A DNA stretch of 6,137 bases. Source: Verrucomicrobiota bacterium (GTDB lineage: Bacteria > Verrucomicrobiota > Verrucomicrobiia > Limisphaerales > UBA9464). The notes beneath the pieces are model-generated. The model searched no databases. It saw nothing but the letters and a program-made list of their open reading frames with translations, and was not told the DNA's origin. Position 1 is the first letter of the stretch; every line of letters starts with the position of its first letter. This document shows positions 1-6,075 of this stretch, piece after piece. The stretch covers positions 1 to 6,137 of the forward strand of contig CANGMO010000149.1 of NCBI GenBank assembly GCA_947454295.1, in the 5' to 3' direction. The position numbers were made by a program, and so were the translations under genes.

Positions 1-59
1 CCCGAGTTGATCAACTCGTGGAGGGTGTACGGACCCAAACGCTGGCCGGATTCAGACAT
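1..59 (-). CDS. N-terminal fragment of a probable Ser/Thr protein kinase (runs off left edge)
   Basis: Reading leftwards from the ATG at 59-57 gives an open frame of 19 full codons plus two bases to the window edge, starting MSESGQRLGPYTLHELINSG. The pattern G-x-x-L-G-x-Y-x-L-x-x-x-I-x-x-G is how many bacterial Hanks-type Ser/Thr kinases begin: the Tyr-x-Leu strand leads straight into the glycine-rich ATP-binding loop, whose first Gly would be the last residue seen. The rest of the loop, the catalytic Lys and the HRD and DFG motifs lie outside the window, so the call rests on a short stretch. No good Shine-Dalgarno precedes the ATG. The gene is divergent from the CPBP protease. It could instead be another protein with a similar N-terminus. 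Confidence 0.55.
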   Translation of the reverse strand, partial: MSESGQRLGPYTLHELINS

Positions 60-158
60 GGGCGAGAAAGCCGCGGGTAGCTAGCAGATGCAGTTCCAAC
101 TCGGAAGCGAAATGCGCGTTTTCTGGCCCCGGATCGGCTCTCCCGATAGGATGACGGC
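60..158. promoter_or_regulatory. Divergent intergenic region, presumed promoters both ways
   Basis: These 99 bp separate two divergently oriented starts, so promoters for the kinase-like gene (leftward) and the CPBP-comF pair (rightward) probably lie here. I see no convincing paired -35/-10 boxes. TAGGAT at 147-152 resembles a -10 element but sits too close to the GTG at 159 unless the message is nearly leaderless. AGG at 148-150 could act as a weak ribosome binding site for the GTG. The regulatory role is inferred from gene layout only. Confidence 0.35.
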
Positions 159-1049
159 GTGAACCCTGTCCGGGCCCTATCGGTTTATCTGGCGGCCGTC
201 TTTGCCGGCGCCGCCACGCTCTCGCCGTGGCTCTACCGGGCGGTCCAGCACCTGGCCCCGGACTCCGGGATCGCGCATCAGCCGTTTCATCGCTACGTCA
301 ACCGCTGCCTGCTGGTCGGGGCGCTGCTGGGGCTGTATCCGCTGATTCGCGCGCTAGGGATCCGATCTTGGGCGAGCCTCGGCTGGGTGATTCCCACGCG
401 CGAGGCGCGCCGCCTCACCGCCGGACTTGCCCTCGGATTCGCTTCCCTCGCCCTGGCGGCCGCGGTGCCGCTGATTGCCGGCGTCCGCGCCGCCGCGATG
501 GATGCACCACCCGCCGAAGTCGTCCGGCACCTGGTCAACGCCACGCTTTCCGCCGCAGTGGTGGCCACGCTGGAGGAATTGCTGTTTCGAGGCGCAGTGT
601 TCGGGAGCCTGCGCCGGGTTCATGGATTTGCCACCGCGGCACTCGCCTCCTCGGGAATTTATTCCCTCGTGCACTTTTTTGACCGTCCCGCGCCTCCGGA
701 TGCGGTGGGAGCGTGGACCGGATGGAGCACGCTGGGCGCCATGCTGCACGGCTTCACCGAGGTGGATCGGTTGATTCCCGGATTCCTGTCACTCGCCGTC
801 GCCGGCTGGTTGTTGGCGTGGTGCCGCGAGCAGACCGGATCGCTCACGGTGAGCATCGGCCTGCATGCCGGATGGATCTTCTGGCTGAAGTCGTTTGGCT
901 TTCTCACGCGGGACACCCACAGCCCGGGCACCTCGGGATTCTGGGGAACGGCCAAGCTCTACGACGGCTGGCCCGCGTTCGTGATCCTGCTTGCCGTGGC
1001 GCTGATGCTCTGGGGTCGGCCGCGTCTCCCCAAGGAGGGATCGTCATGA
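159..1049 (+). CDS. CPBP-family intramembrane metalloprotease (CAAX protease/Abi-like)
   Basis: This 296-residue polytopic membrane protein carries the signatures of the CPBP (Abi, Rce1-like) family of intramembrane endopeptidases. Motif 1 is E139-E140-L-L-F143-R144-G. Motif 2 is the His at H172 in SLVHFF. Motif 3 is H236 in GLHAGW, a form common in these proteins. Hydrophobic segments lie near residues 5-25, 48-66, 87-110, 126-140, 155-173, 207-222, 228-246 and 270-286. The stretch between motifs 2 and 3 is rather long (about 174-206) and partly hydrophilic. The glutamates and histidines would form the active site inside the membrane; the substrate is unknown. Translation starts at GTG 159, the first start in the frame, with a weak AGG eight bases upstream. 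The stop overlaps the comF start (ATGA), so the two are probably co-translated. The family call is secure; the physiological role is not. Confidence 0.9.
   Translation: MNPVRALSVYLAAVFAGAATLSPWLYRAVQHLAPDSGIAHQPFHRYVNRCLLVGALLGLYPLIRALGIRSWASLGWVIPTREARRLTAGLALGFASLALAAAVPLIAGVRAAAMDAPPAEVVRHLVNATLSAAVVATLEELLFRGAVFGSLRRVHGFATAALASSGIYSLVHFFDRPAPPDAVGAWTGWSTLGAMLHGFTEVDRLIPGFLSLAVAGWLLAWCREQTGSLTVSIGLHAGWIFWLKSFGFLTRDTHSPGTSGFWGTAKLYDGWPAFVILLAVALMLWGRPRLPKEGSS
1032..1038 (+). promoter_or_regulatory. Ribosome binding site for comF
   Basis: AAGGAGG lies seven bases before the ATG at 1046, inside the last codons of the CPBP gene. It fixes the comF start at 1046 even though the same frame stays open upstream to about 713. 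Confidence 0.85.
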
Positions 1050-1840
1050 CCTCTGCATCGCAGCAAGTCCGTCAGGGACCCGCCTGGGTGGAGTCCCTGC
1101 TGGGGCTGCTCTATCCGGAGGTTTGTCAGCTGTGCCGTGGCGAACCCGCGGGTCCGGCCACCGGATACGTCGGCGTTGCCTGTCGCGCGCGGGTACGGAC
1201 TTTGAAGGCTCCCTTCTGCGAACGGTGCGGACTCCCGTATTCTGGCGAAATATCCGGTCCGTTCACCTGCGCCAACTGCGCCGAGACCCCGCTGCATTTC
1301 GACTACGCGCGTGCCGCCACCATCGCGGATGGTCCGGTGCTGGATGCGGTGCATCGCTACAAATACTCCGATGCCCGATGGCTGCATCCCTTTCTCGCCG
1401 GCCTGCTGTGCGACGCCGCAGTGCCGGAATTGCAGGCGGGCGGATGGTCGATGATCGTGCCCGTCCCCCTGCATTCGGTGAAGTTGCGGGAGCGCGGATT
1501 CAATCAGGCGGAAACCCTGGCCGGCGCGCTTTCGAAGGCGCTGGCGATTCCCGTGCGCACGGATCTCGTGCATCGGGCCGCGCCCACCCACACTCAAACC
1601 ACGCTGTCCCGTCAGGAACGGGCCGAGAACGTCAGCCGAGCCTTTCACGCCGGTCAGGGACCACGCTGGTTCAACTGGACGCGAAGGCCTGCTCCACCAC
1701 GAATCCACGGCAAATCGGTCATCGTGATCGACGACGTGCTCACCACGGGAGCCACCGCCAATGCCGTCGCCAGGGAACTGCGCCGATTGGGCGCCAGCCG
1801 GGTCTGCGTGTGGTCGGTCGCGCGGGCAACGATGCGGTGA
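1046..1840 (+). CDS. comF: ComF-family protein (zinc ribbon plus phosphoribosyltransferase domain)
   Basis: This 264-residue protein has the two-part ComF/GntX layout. The N-terminal zinc-ribbon region has cysteine pairs C27-x-x-C30, C58-x-x-C61 and C75-x-x-C78, with a lone C46. The C-terminal half is a type I phosphoribosyltransferase fold: the ComF hallmark ERGFNQAE (149-156), a conserved TQTTLSRQERAENV stretch (183-196), and the PRPP-binding loop VIVIDDVLTTGAT (225-237) with the acidic pair D229-D230. Length is normal for the family. In naturally competent bacteria ComF is a cytoplasmic factor needed for uptake or handling of single-stranded DNA during transformation; GntX homologues are linked to use of DNA as a nutrient. 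Whether this organism is competent cannot be told here, and no other competence gene is visible. The start overlaps the CPBP stop and has a strong ribosome binding site. Many genomes carry this family, so the symbol denotes the family, not proven function. Confidence 0.92.
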   Translation: MTSASQQVRQGPAWVESLLGLLYPEVCQLCRGEPAGPATGYVGVACRARVRTLKAPFCERCGLPYSGEISGPFTCANCAETPLHFDYARAATIADGPVLDAVHRYKYSDARWLHPFLAGLLCDAAVPELQAGGWSMIVPVPLHSVKLRERGFNQAETLAGALSKALAIPVRTDLVHRAAPTHTQTTLSRQERAENVSRAFHAGQGPRWFNWTRRPAPPRIHGKSVIVIDDVLTTGATANAVARELRRLGASRVCVWSVARATMR

Positions 1841-1862
1841 TTCTAAAACTCCGGTTCGCGAC

Positions 1863-1890
1863 AAAAAACCGCCCCATGAAAGTGGGGCGG
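1863..1890 (-). terminator. Intrinsic terminator of the Bat-type operon
   Basis: CCGCCCCA (1869-1876) and TGGGGCGG (1883-1890) form a perfect 8-bp GC-rich stem with a 6-base loop. Six A residues at 1863-1868 become a U tract immediately 3' of the stem when read on the minus strand. This is a textbook Rho-independent terminator for the leftward operon, about 60 bp past its last stop codon. On the plus strand the same hairpin would follow comF but lacks a U tract, so termination in that direction should be weaker. Confidence 0.9.
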
Positions 1891-1904
1891 CGTGACTAAA
1901 ATCC

Positions 1905-1936
1905 CCTGCAACGCTTCAACGTTTCAACCCTTCAAC
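1905..1936. repeat. Four tandem copies of an 8-bp unit, consensus NNTTCAAC
   Basis: Four consecutive octamers are visible: cctgcaac (1905-1912), gcttcaac (1913-1920), gtttcaac (1921-1928) and ccttcaac (1929-1936). The first differs from the core TTCAAC by one base and the other three match it. On the minus strand the core reads GTTGAA. The array lies between the TPR gene stop and the terminator, so it would be transcribed as the 3' untranslated part of the operon message. Function is unknown. Confidence 0.7.
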
Positions 1937-1950
1937 CGCCGGATTTAGCC

Positions 1951-3546
1951 TCAATAGTCCTGCTTCTTCATCATCTCCTTGGAACTCCAGCGTCCCTTGG
2001 CGCCCGGGGTGTTGATGCGCGGCGGGGCATCGATCGGAGGACCCTGGTTCTGCTGCGGATCCATCTGCCCATTCGGCTGCTTGCCGCCGGGCTGGGGTTG
2101 GGGCTGGCCCTTCTGGGCCTGTTCGGAGAGTTGCTGACGGACCTGATCCAGCTTCTTGCCCACTTCTTCAGCCTTCTCGCCGGTTTCCTTGGAGGGATGA
2201 AGTCCCTGAAGTTCATCCAGCGCCTGCTCCGCGCCTTCGAGCCGGGCGGCTTTGGCCTCGAGTGATTCCTTGCCGCCGGGCTCCTTGGACAACCGCTCGG
2301 CGAGCTTGGACAGCGCGTCCTCGAGTTTCTTCTGCGTGGCGGCGGCCTTCTGGGGCAGACGGGACTCCTTCGGCTTGAGGTCGCCGGCCTGCTGGTAGAA
2401 GTCGAGAGACTGCCCCAGCCACTGCGCCTGCTGTTCGAGATTCGCCTGCTCGCTCTGCTGCGCGAGTTCGTCACCGCGCTCCTCCATCACCTCCGCCAGG
2501 CGCTGGTTGATGGCCTCCAGCGTTTCCTTGGCAGGCTGATGATCGGGCACCTTGTCGAGGGCCTTCTCCACCTGTTCCCGCGCCATGCGGAGCACGGCGA
2601 GCTTCTCATTGGGCCAGGGCATCTGCTGCTCCTGGATCATCAGCGTGCGGGCGTGAAATGTGAGCGCATCGGCCAGCCGGCGCTTGCCGTCCTCGAGCGC
2701 CTGCTTGATGGCCTCGTCCTTGGGCTTGAGCTGGGTGGCGTCCTCCAGCATGGCCACGCCCTCCTCGATCTCCTTGAAGTCGGGCCGCGGAATCGGCGCC
2801 TCGGTGGGCTTCGGGGACACCAGCCGGGTGGACTGCGTCTTGCGCGTGCCCTCGCGCGCCAGCGCATTGGCCAGCTGCTCGCGGGAATCCGACTCGCCCG
2901 CCGCCGCATCCGGATCGGACGGCGCAATTTCCTTCGCGTCGCTGAACTTCTCGAAGGCATTGCGCAGCTTGTCGATCTTCTGCGTCGGGGAATTCACCGG
3001 ATCCTTCGCCGCCTCCATGTTGCGCCGGCCGTCGGCCAGCAGCAGGTCCAGCAGCTGACGCCGAACGAACTCAAAGTTGCGGCGTGCCTGGGGATCCTCG
3101 GCCGACTTCAGCGAATCGGCGAAGTGATGGAGCGACTCCTTCCAGCGCGTGACCGTCTCGTCGAGATTCGCCGTGCGGGCCGCGGCCCCCATGCGAAACT
3201 CGGCATTCCCCTTTTGGAACCGCACGCGGGACGCAATGGCCGCACCACCGACTTGTTCCGCGTGATCCAGGGCGATGAGCGCGTCATCGAACTTGCCCGC
3301 CGCGTAGGCGGCCACCCCAAGATCATAGAGCAGGCGCCCGTTGTCGGGATCCTTCTCCAGCAATGCAGTCAGCCGGTCGACCGCCTCCTGCGCCTTGCCC
3401 TGATTCACCAGCTGCTGAATCGGCACGATGTCGGGCGGCGCGGAAAAGGCCGACGCATTCGCGCTCAATGCCGGAGTCAGAAGGCATGCAGCCAGCAGCA
3501 TTGCGTGGCAGGCGGTGGAGGCTCCCGGGCGCGGATGCGGATTCAT
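1951..3546 (-). CDS. Secreted TPR-type repeat protein in the BatC position of a Bat operon
   Basis: This 531-residue protein begins with a probable signal peptide: basic N-terminus, hydrophobic core about 15-28, likely cleavage after an A-x-A near 29-33. LAAC at 18-21 resembles a lipobox, but the hydrophobic stretch before it is short. Two recognisable TPR units follow (about 40-68 and 70-100), then a longer alpha-helical region of degenerate, elongated TPR-like units to about 470, rich in Lys, Glu and Gln. The tail (about 477-505) is a Pro/Gln/Gly-rich linker, and the protein ends in a charged segment. The first two TPRs and the place after two VWA genes match BatC-type proteins, although this one is much longer than a simple TPR protein. 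TPRs suggest it scaffolds contacts with the VWA partners outside the cytoplasmic membrane. The start at 3546 is chosen over 3669 because it gives the ATGA overlap, a good ribosome binding site and the signal peptide. Confidence 0.85.
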   Translation of the reverse strand: MNPHPRPGASTACHAMLLAACLLTPALSANASAFSAPPDIVPIQQLVNQGKAQEAVDRLTALLEKDPDNGRLLYDLGVAAYAAGKFDDALIALDHAEQVGGAAIASRVRFQKGNAEFRMGAAARTANLDETVTRWKESLHHFADSLKSAEDPQARRNFEFVRRQLLDLLLADGRRNMEAAKDPVNSPTQKIDKLRNAFEKFSDAKEIAPSDPDAAAGESDSREQLANALAREGTRKTQSTRLVSPKPTEAPIPRPDFKEIEEGVAMLEDATQLKPKDEAIKQALEDGKRRLADALTFHARTLMIQEQQMPWPNEKLAVLRMAREQVEKALDKVPDHQPAKETLEAINQRLAEVMEERGDELAQQSEQANLEQQAQWLGQSLDFYQQAGDLKPKESRLPQKAAATQKKLEDALSKLAERLSKEPGGKESLEAKAARLEGAEQALDELQGLHPSKETGEKAEEVGKKLDQVRQQLSEQAQKGQPQPQPGGKQPNGQMDPQQNQGPPIDAPPRINTPGAKGRWSSKEMMKKQDY

Positions 3547-4589
3547 CGCTTGAGCTCCTTTCGATCCCGAATGGACAGGGGTGCACCGAGGACGCGGCCG
3601 GACGCAGCGCGGGTGAAGACTTGCAGCCCCAGGCACACCGCAGCCAGTCCCAGCGGCAACGCATACCATTCGGCGTAATTCTTCATGTCATCGTGCGCGG
3701 CCGCCTCGGCCATGGGGGCGAGCACCTCGGAGCGCAGCCGCTCGAGTGCGGTCCCACCCTCATCCAATCGGTAGTACTTCCCACCGGTGACCGCGGCAAG
3801 CCGCTGCAGATTGCTCTCATTGAGCCGGGAGGTGACCTCCTGACCAAAGGTGTTCTTGGCCACCCCGCCATAGTAGCGGTTCAGCGGCACCCGCGCTCCA
3901 CCCGGTGTGCCAACGCCAATCGCGCAGACCATCATCTTCTGGGCGCGTGCCAGCCGGCGGGCCATTTCCACCGGATTGCCGGCCAGATCCTCACCGTCGG
4001 AAACCACAATCACCAAGCGCGGCGAAACCCGGTTGCTGATGAAGTAGCGTCCGGCCCGGTCGAGCGCCGCGGCAAGAGAACTGCCCGGATCCTCGAGGAC
4101 GTTGGGATCAATGTAGCGCAGGGTGGTGCGCAACGCGGTGGTGTCGAAGGTGAGCGGCGCGTTGAGATAGGCCACGCCGCTGAAGGTGATCAGTCCGATG
4201 CGATCGGCCCGCGTGCGTTCCAGGAACTGGTCGAGGGCGTTGGTGGCCGCGGCCCAACGGCTGGGTCGCACGTCGCTGGCCAGCATGGAGCGCGAGGCGT
4301 CGAGGGCGATGAGATAGGGCACGCCCTGCAGCTCGCTCGCGGTGTCGCGGCGATAGCGCATCGGCCGGGCGAGGGCGAGCAGCAGCAGCGCGGGAATCAG
4401 GATCGCGGTCACCACCTGGATCCGCTCCACGGTCCGCCGACCGGCCACGTTGGTCCAGGGCCGGTCGGTGCCGCCGGCAAACACGGCCAGGCGCCGGGCC
4501 CGCGCGCGTGCGGCGTACCACAGCACAAACGCCATGAACGGCATCGACGCCACCGCCACTCCGAAGAAGACAGGAACGCCGAACCTCAT
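3543..4589 (-). CDS. batB: BatB-like membrane-anchored von Willebrand factor A protein
   Basis: This 348-residue protein has two N-terminal membrane helices (about 5-26 and 57-75), a VWA domain (about 90-290) and a C-terminal helix (about 306-325), the usual BatA/BatB layout with the VWA domain exposed on the outer face of the cytoplasmic membrane. The metal-binding MIDAS is visible: D97-A-S99-R-S101 (DxSxS) and D198 in VSDGED. Where the family usually has Thr in a GTxL-like motif, this protein reads G169-S170-S171-L172. The segment NTFGQEVTSRLNESNLQRLA (246-265), before the TGGKYY strand, is typical of BatB. The start at 4589 (MRFGVP) is preferred over 4682 because it overlaps the BatA stop by ATGA and follows a strong ribosome binding site. 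VWA proteins of this type probably assemble with BatA and the TPR protein and depend on a MoxR ATPase. The symbol is assigned from order and domain layout. Confidence 0.88.
   Translation of the reverse strand: MRFGVPVFFGVAVASMPFMAFVLWYAARARARRLAVFAGGTDRPWTNVAGRRTVERIQVVTAILIPALLLLALARPMRYRRDTASELQGVPYLIALDASRSMLASDVRPSRWAAATNALDQFLERTRADRIGLITFSGVAYLNAPLTFDTTALRTTLRYIDPNVLEDPGSSLAAALDRAGRYFISNRVSPRLVIVVSDGEDLAGNPVEMARRLARAQKMMVCAIGVGTPGGARVPLNRYYGGVAKNTFGQEVTSRLNESNLQRLAAVTGGKYYRLDEGGTALERLRSEVLAPMAEAAAHDDMKNYAEWYALPLGLAAVCLGLQVFTRAASGRVLGAPLSIRDRKELKR
3555..3561 (-). promoter_or_regulatory. Ribosome binding site for the TPR gene
   Basis: AAAGGAG on the minus strand lies eight bases before the ATG at 3546, within the end of the BatB-like gene. 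It supports 3546 over the upstream in-frame ATG at 3669. Confidence 0.85.
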
Positions 4590-5551
4590 GGCATGCGCCT
4601 CCTCAGCAGCCGCAGCGCGGCGAATTCCACCAGCCAGACGCCCAGCCCCGCCCCCACCGTCTCGGGGAAGAGTTCGCGCCACGTCACATGACGCTTCTGG
4701 ATCAACTCGCGTTTCTCGAGCTGGTCAATCAACTGGTAGATCCCCTGCAGCGCGCGCGCGTCGTTGGCCTGAAAGAACTGGCCTCCGGTCATGCGCGCCA
4801 CCTTGTTCAATTCATGATTGGCCGCTGCCGAGGGCGTCACCATCTCGGGGCCGATGAGAATGGTGTACACCTTGATCCGCTCGCGCACCGCCACTGGAGC
4901 CATCTCCGCCGGACGGGGACCCGCGGAGTTTTCACCGTCGGTGATCAGGATGATGACGCGGCTGCGGTCACTGCTCTTCTTGAGAAAGGTCGTGCTCGCC
5001 GAGATGGCCCAACCGATTCCGGTACCGGTGGCCAGCTCGGCCTCGCGCATGGCGCCGATCGCCCAGGAGTGATCAAGGGTCAGCGGGCTTACCAGCCACG
5101 GCGTGCGGGCGAAGCAGACGATGCCGATGCGGTCGTTGGGCCGGCCCTTCACGAAGTCGGTGGTGACGTGCACCAGCGCGTCCTTGCGGCTGACCCGGTG
5201 GCCGTTGAGGCGGAAGTCGGTCTCGGCCATCGAACGCGAATAGTCGAGGGCCAGCATGATATCGATACCCTTGCTGGGATCGGGAATGTCGCCATTGGGA
5301 ATGCGCGGACGCGCCAGGGCGGCAATGGCCAGGGCGAGGGGCAGGAGACCGGATGCCAGGCGGAGGCGGCCCGCATGTCGCCGCGGCTTGCGTCCTAGGT
5401 GCTCCAATCCACGCAGCGTGGGAACGGCCACTGTGGGAATCGGACCGGTGCGTCCGAGCCGCCACGCCAGCCAGGGGAGCACCAGCCAGAGCAACAGCAC
5501 CCACGGGTATTCGAACTCGAATCCACCGGGCAGGGAAATCGCCGACATCAT
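4586..5551 (-). CDS. batA: BatA-like membrane-anchored von Willebrand factor A protein
   Basis: This 321-residue protein starts with a hydrophobic segment that contains the Pro-rich BatA N-terminus (about 11-32, with P16 and P26). A second helix follows at about 64-80, then a VWA domain at about 95-280 and a C-terminal helix at about 297-315. The MIDAS is complete: D103-Y-S105-R-S107 (DxSxS), T177 in ATGTGIGWAI (174-183) and D205 in ITDGEN. A full MIDAS implies divalent-metal-dependent ligand binding. WLVSPLTLDH (152-161) is a conserved family stretch. Relative to simple BatA proteins there is a small insertion after the MIDAS, around FRLNGHRVSR (113-122). The start is an ATGATG doublet; the first ATG (5551) overlaps the upstream stop by ATGA and follows GGGAGGTG. 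The gene is flanked by DUF4381-like and BatB-like genes, the standard order in MoxR-associated Bat operons. Confidence 0.9.
   Translation of the reverse strand: MMSAISLPGGFEFEYPWVLLLWLVLPWLAWRLGRTGPIPTVAVPTLRGLEHLGRKPRRHAGRLRLASGLLPLALAIAALARPRIPNGDIPDPSKGIDIMLALDYSRSMAETDFRLNGHRVSRKDALVHVTTDFVKGRPNDRIGIVCFARTPWLVSPLTLDHSWAIGAMREAELATGTGIGWAISASTTFLKKSSDRSRVIILITDGENSAGPRPAEMAPVAVRERIKVYTILIGPEMVTPSAAANHELNKVARMTGGQFFQANDARALQGIYQLIDQLEKRELIQKRHVTWRELFPETVGAGLGVWLVEFAALRLLRRRMP
4598..4605 (-). promoter_or_regulatory. Ribosome binding site for the BatB-like gene
   Basis: TGAGGAGG on the minus strand ends eight bases before the ATG at 4589, inside the last codons of the BatA-like gene. It decides the start: the longer in-frame ATG at 4682 would lie deep within the upstream gene. 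Confidence 0.85.
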
Positions 5552-6075
5552 GCGACACCTCCCGTCGAGGCCTGACCGCTCCGGATGAAGGCTTCCGCGG
5601 CATCGAGCAATCCGTCGCCCTCGGCGTCACTGGCCTGGGCGCGGGCGAATTTCACGCGATCGCAAAATCCAAGGAACTCGCCAAGGCGCGACCGGGACTC
5701 CGGCTGAAGCGATTGGCTGGCGGCCGCGGTATCGAGGAATTCGCGAGTGGTCTGGTAGCGGATTTGAAGCCGGTAGCGCCATTCCACGTAATCGCGCAGC
5801 AGCTCCGAGCCGGCGATGGCAAGCGCGTAGGCAGTGAACGTGGCGCGATCTGCACGGAGCTTGGCGAGGCGCGCGAGGAATTCGGCGTGGCGATCCGGCA
5901 CCGGCACCGCAAGGGGAGCGGCGGATGTCCGGCGGGCGATCTTGAGAATGAGCCAGCGGACCAGCACGCCAAACGCGATCAGCAGCGCCAGCATGGCGGC
6001 GATCGCCAGCGGGGATTGCCACCACGGCGGCACCGCCAGGAGCGTCAGGTCCTCAACCAGGTTCGTGCGGTTCAT
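5548..6075 (-). CDS. DUF4381-like single-pass membrane protein of the Bat operon
   Basis: This 175-residue protein has a short N-terminus (LVEDLTLLAVPPWWQSP, 6-22), one strong membrane helix (about 22-46) followed by basic residues, and a soluble helical domain (about 60-168). The N-terminal proline and Trp motif just before the helix, then the pattern Y-x-L-x-x-x-x-S-x-x-L-R-D-Y-V-E-W-R-Y (83-101), a T-T-R-E-F-L segment (109-114) and a final F-C-D-R-V-K-F-A (137-144), are what I would expect of DUF4381 proteins, which sit between the DUF58 and VWA genes in MoxR operons. By the positive-inside rule the basic stretch KIARR (45-49) would put the C-terminal domain in the cytoplasm. Biochemical function is unknown. 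The start at 6075 (MNRTNL) is chosen over 6129 because it gives an ATGA overlap with the upstream gene; no good Shine-Dalgarno is visible, suggesting coupled re-initiation. Confidence 0.78.
   Translation of the reverse strand: MNRTNLVEDLTLLAVPPWWQSPLAIAAMLALLIAFGVLVRWLILKIARRTSAAPLAVPVPDRHAEFLARLAKLRADRATFTAYALAIAGSELLRDYVEWRYRLQIRYQTTREFLDTAAASQSLQPESRSRLGEFLGFCDRVKFARAQASDAEGDGLLDAAEAFIRSGQASTGGVA
5556..5563 (-). promoter_or_regulatory. Ribosome binding site for the BatA-like gene
   Basis: GGGAGGTG on the minus strand, an excellent match to the anti-Shine-Dalgarno sequence, lies a few bases before the ATGATG start doublet at 5551. Spacing is slightly short for the first ATG and better for the second (5548), so either could be used. 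Confidence 0.75.

Noticed and set aside
3..18. Perfect 16-bp palindrome CGAGTTGATCAACTCG
   Set aside because: It falls in the coding part of the kinase-like gene and encodes the expected E-L-I-N-S residues, so it is more simply explained as coding sequence than as an operator. Without relatives for comparison I cannot support a regulatory role.
713..1045. Upstream extension of the comF frame to 713
   Set aside because: The extension lies inside the CPBP gene in another frame and has no ComF similarity. A strong ribosome binding site and ATGA overlap place the start at 1046.
1863..1890. Hairpin as a fully bidirectional terminator also serving comF
   Set aside because: The stem is symmetric, but only the minus-strand reading has a U tract; the plus-strand reading is followed by CGTGACTAAAAT. 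I call it a terminator for the minus strand only.
1905..1936. CRISPR-like array
   Set aside because: The units are 8 bp, contiguous and without spacers, so they do not fit a CRISPR array.
3547..3669. Longer start for the TPR protein at 3669
   Set aside because: The added 41 residues are Cys/Arg/Pro-rich read-through of the BatB-like gene and would bury the signal peptide. The start at 3546 has a ribosome binding site and ATGA overlap.
2539..4691. Long plus-strand open frames (2539-3678 and 3363-4691) opposite the TPR and BatB-like genes
   Set aside because: They lie antisense to well-supported genes, overlap each other in different frames, and encode low-complexity Arg/Gly/His-rich products with no recognisable domain. 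Long antisense frames are expected in GC-rich coding DNA.
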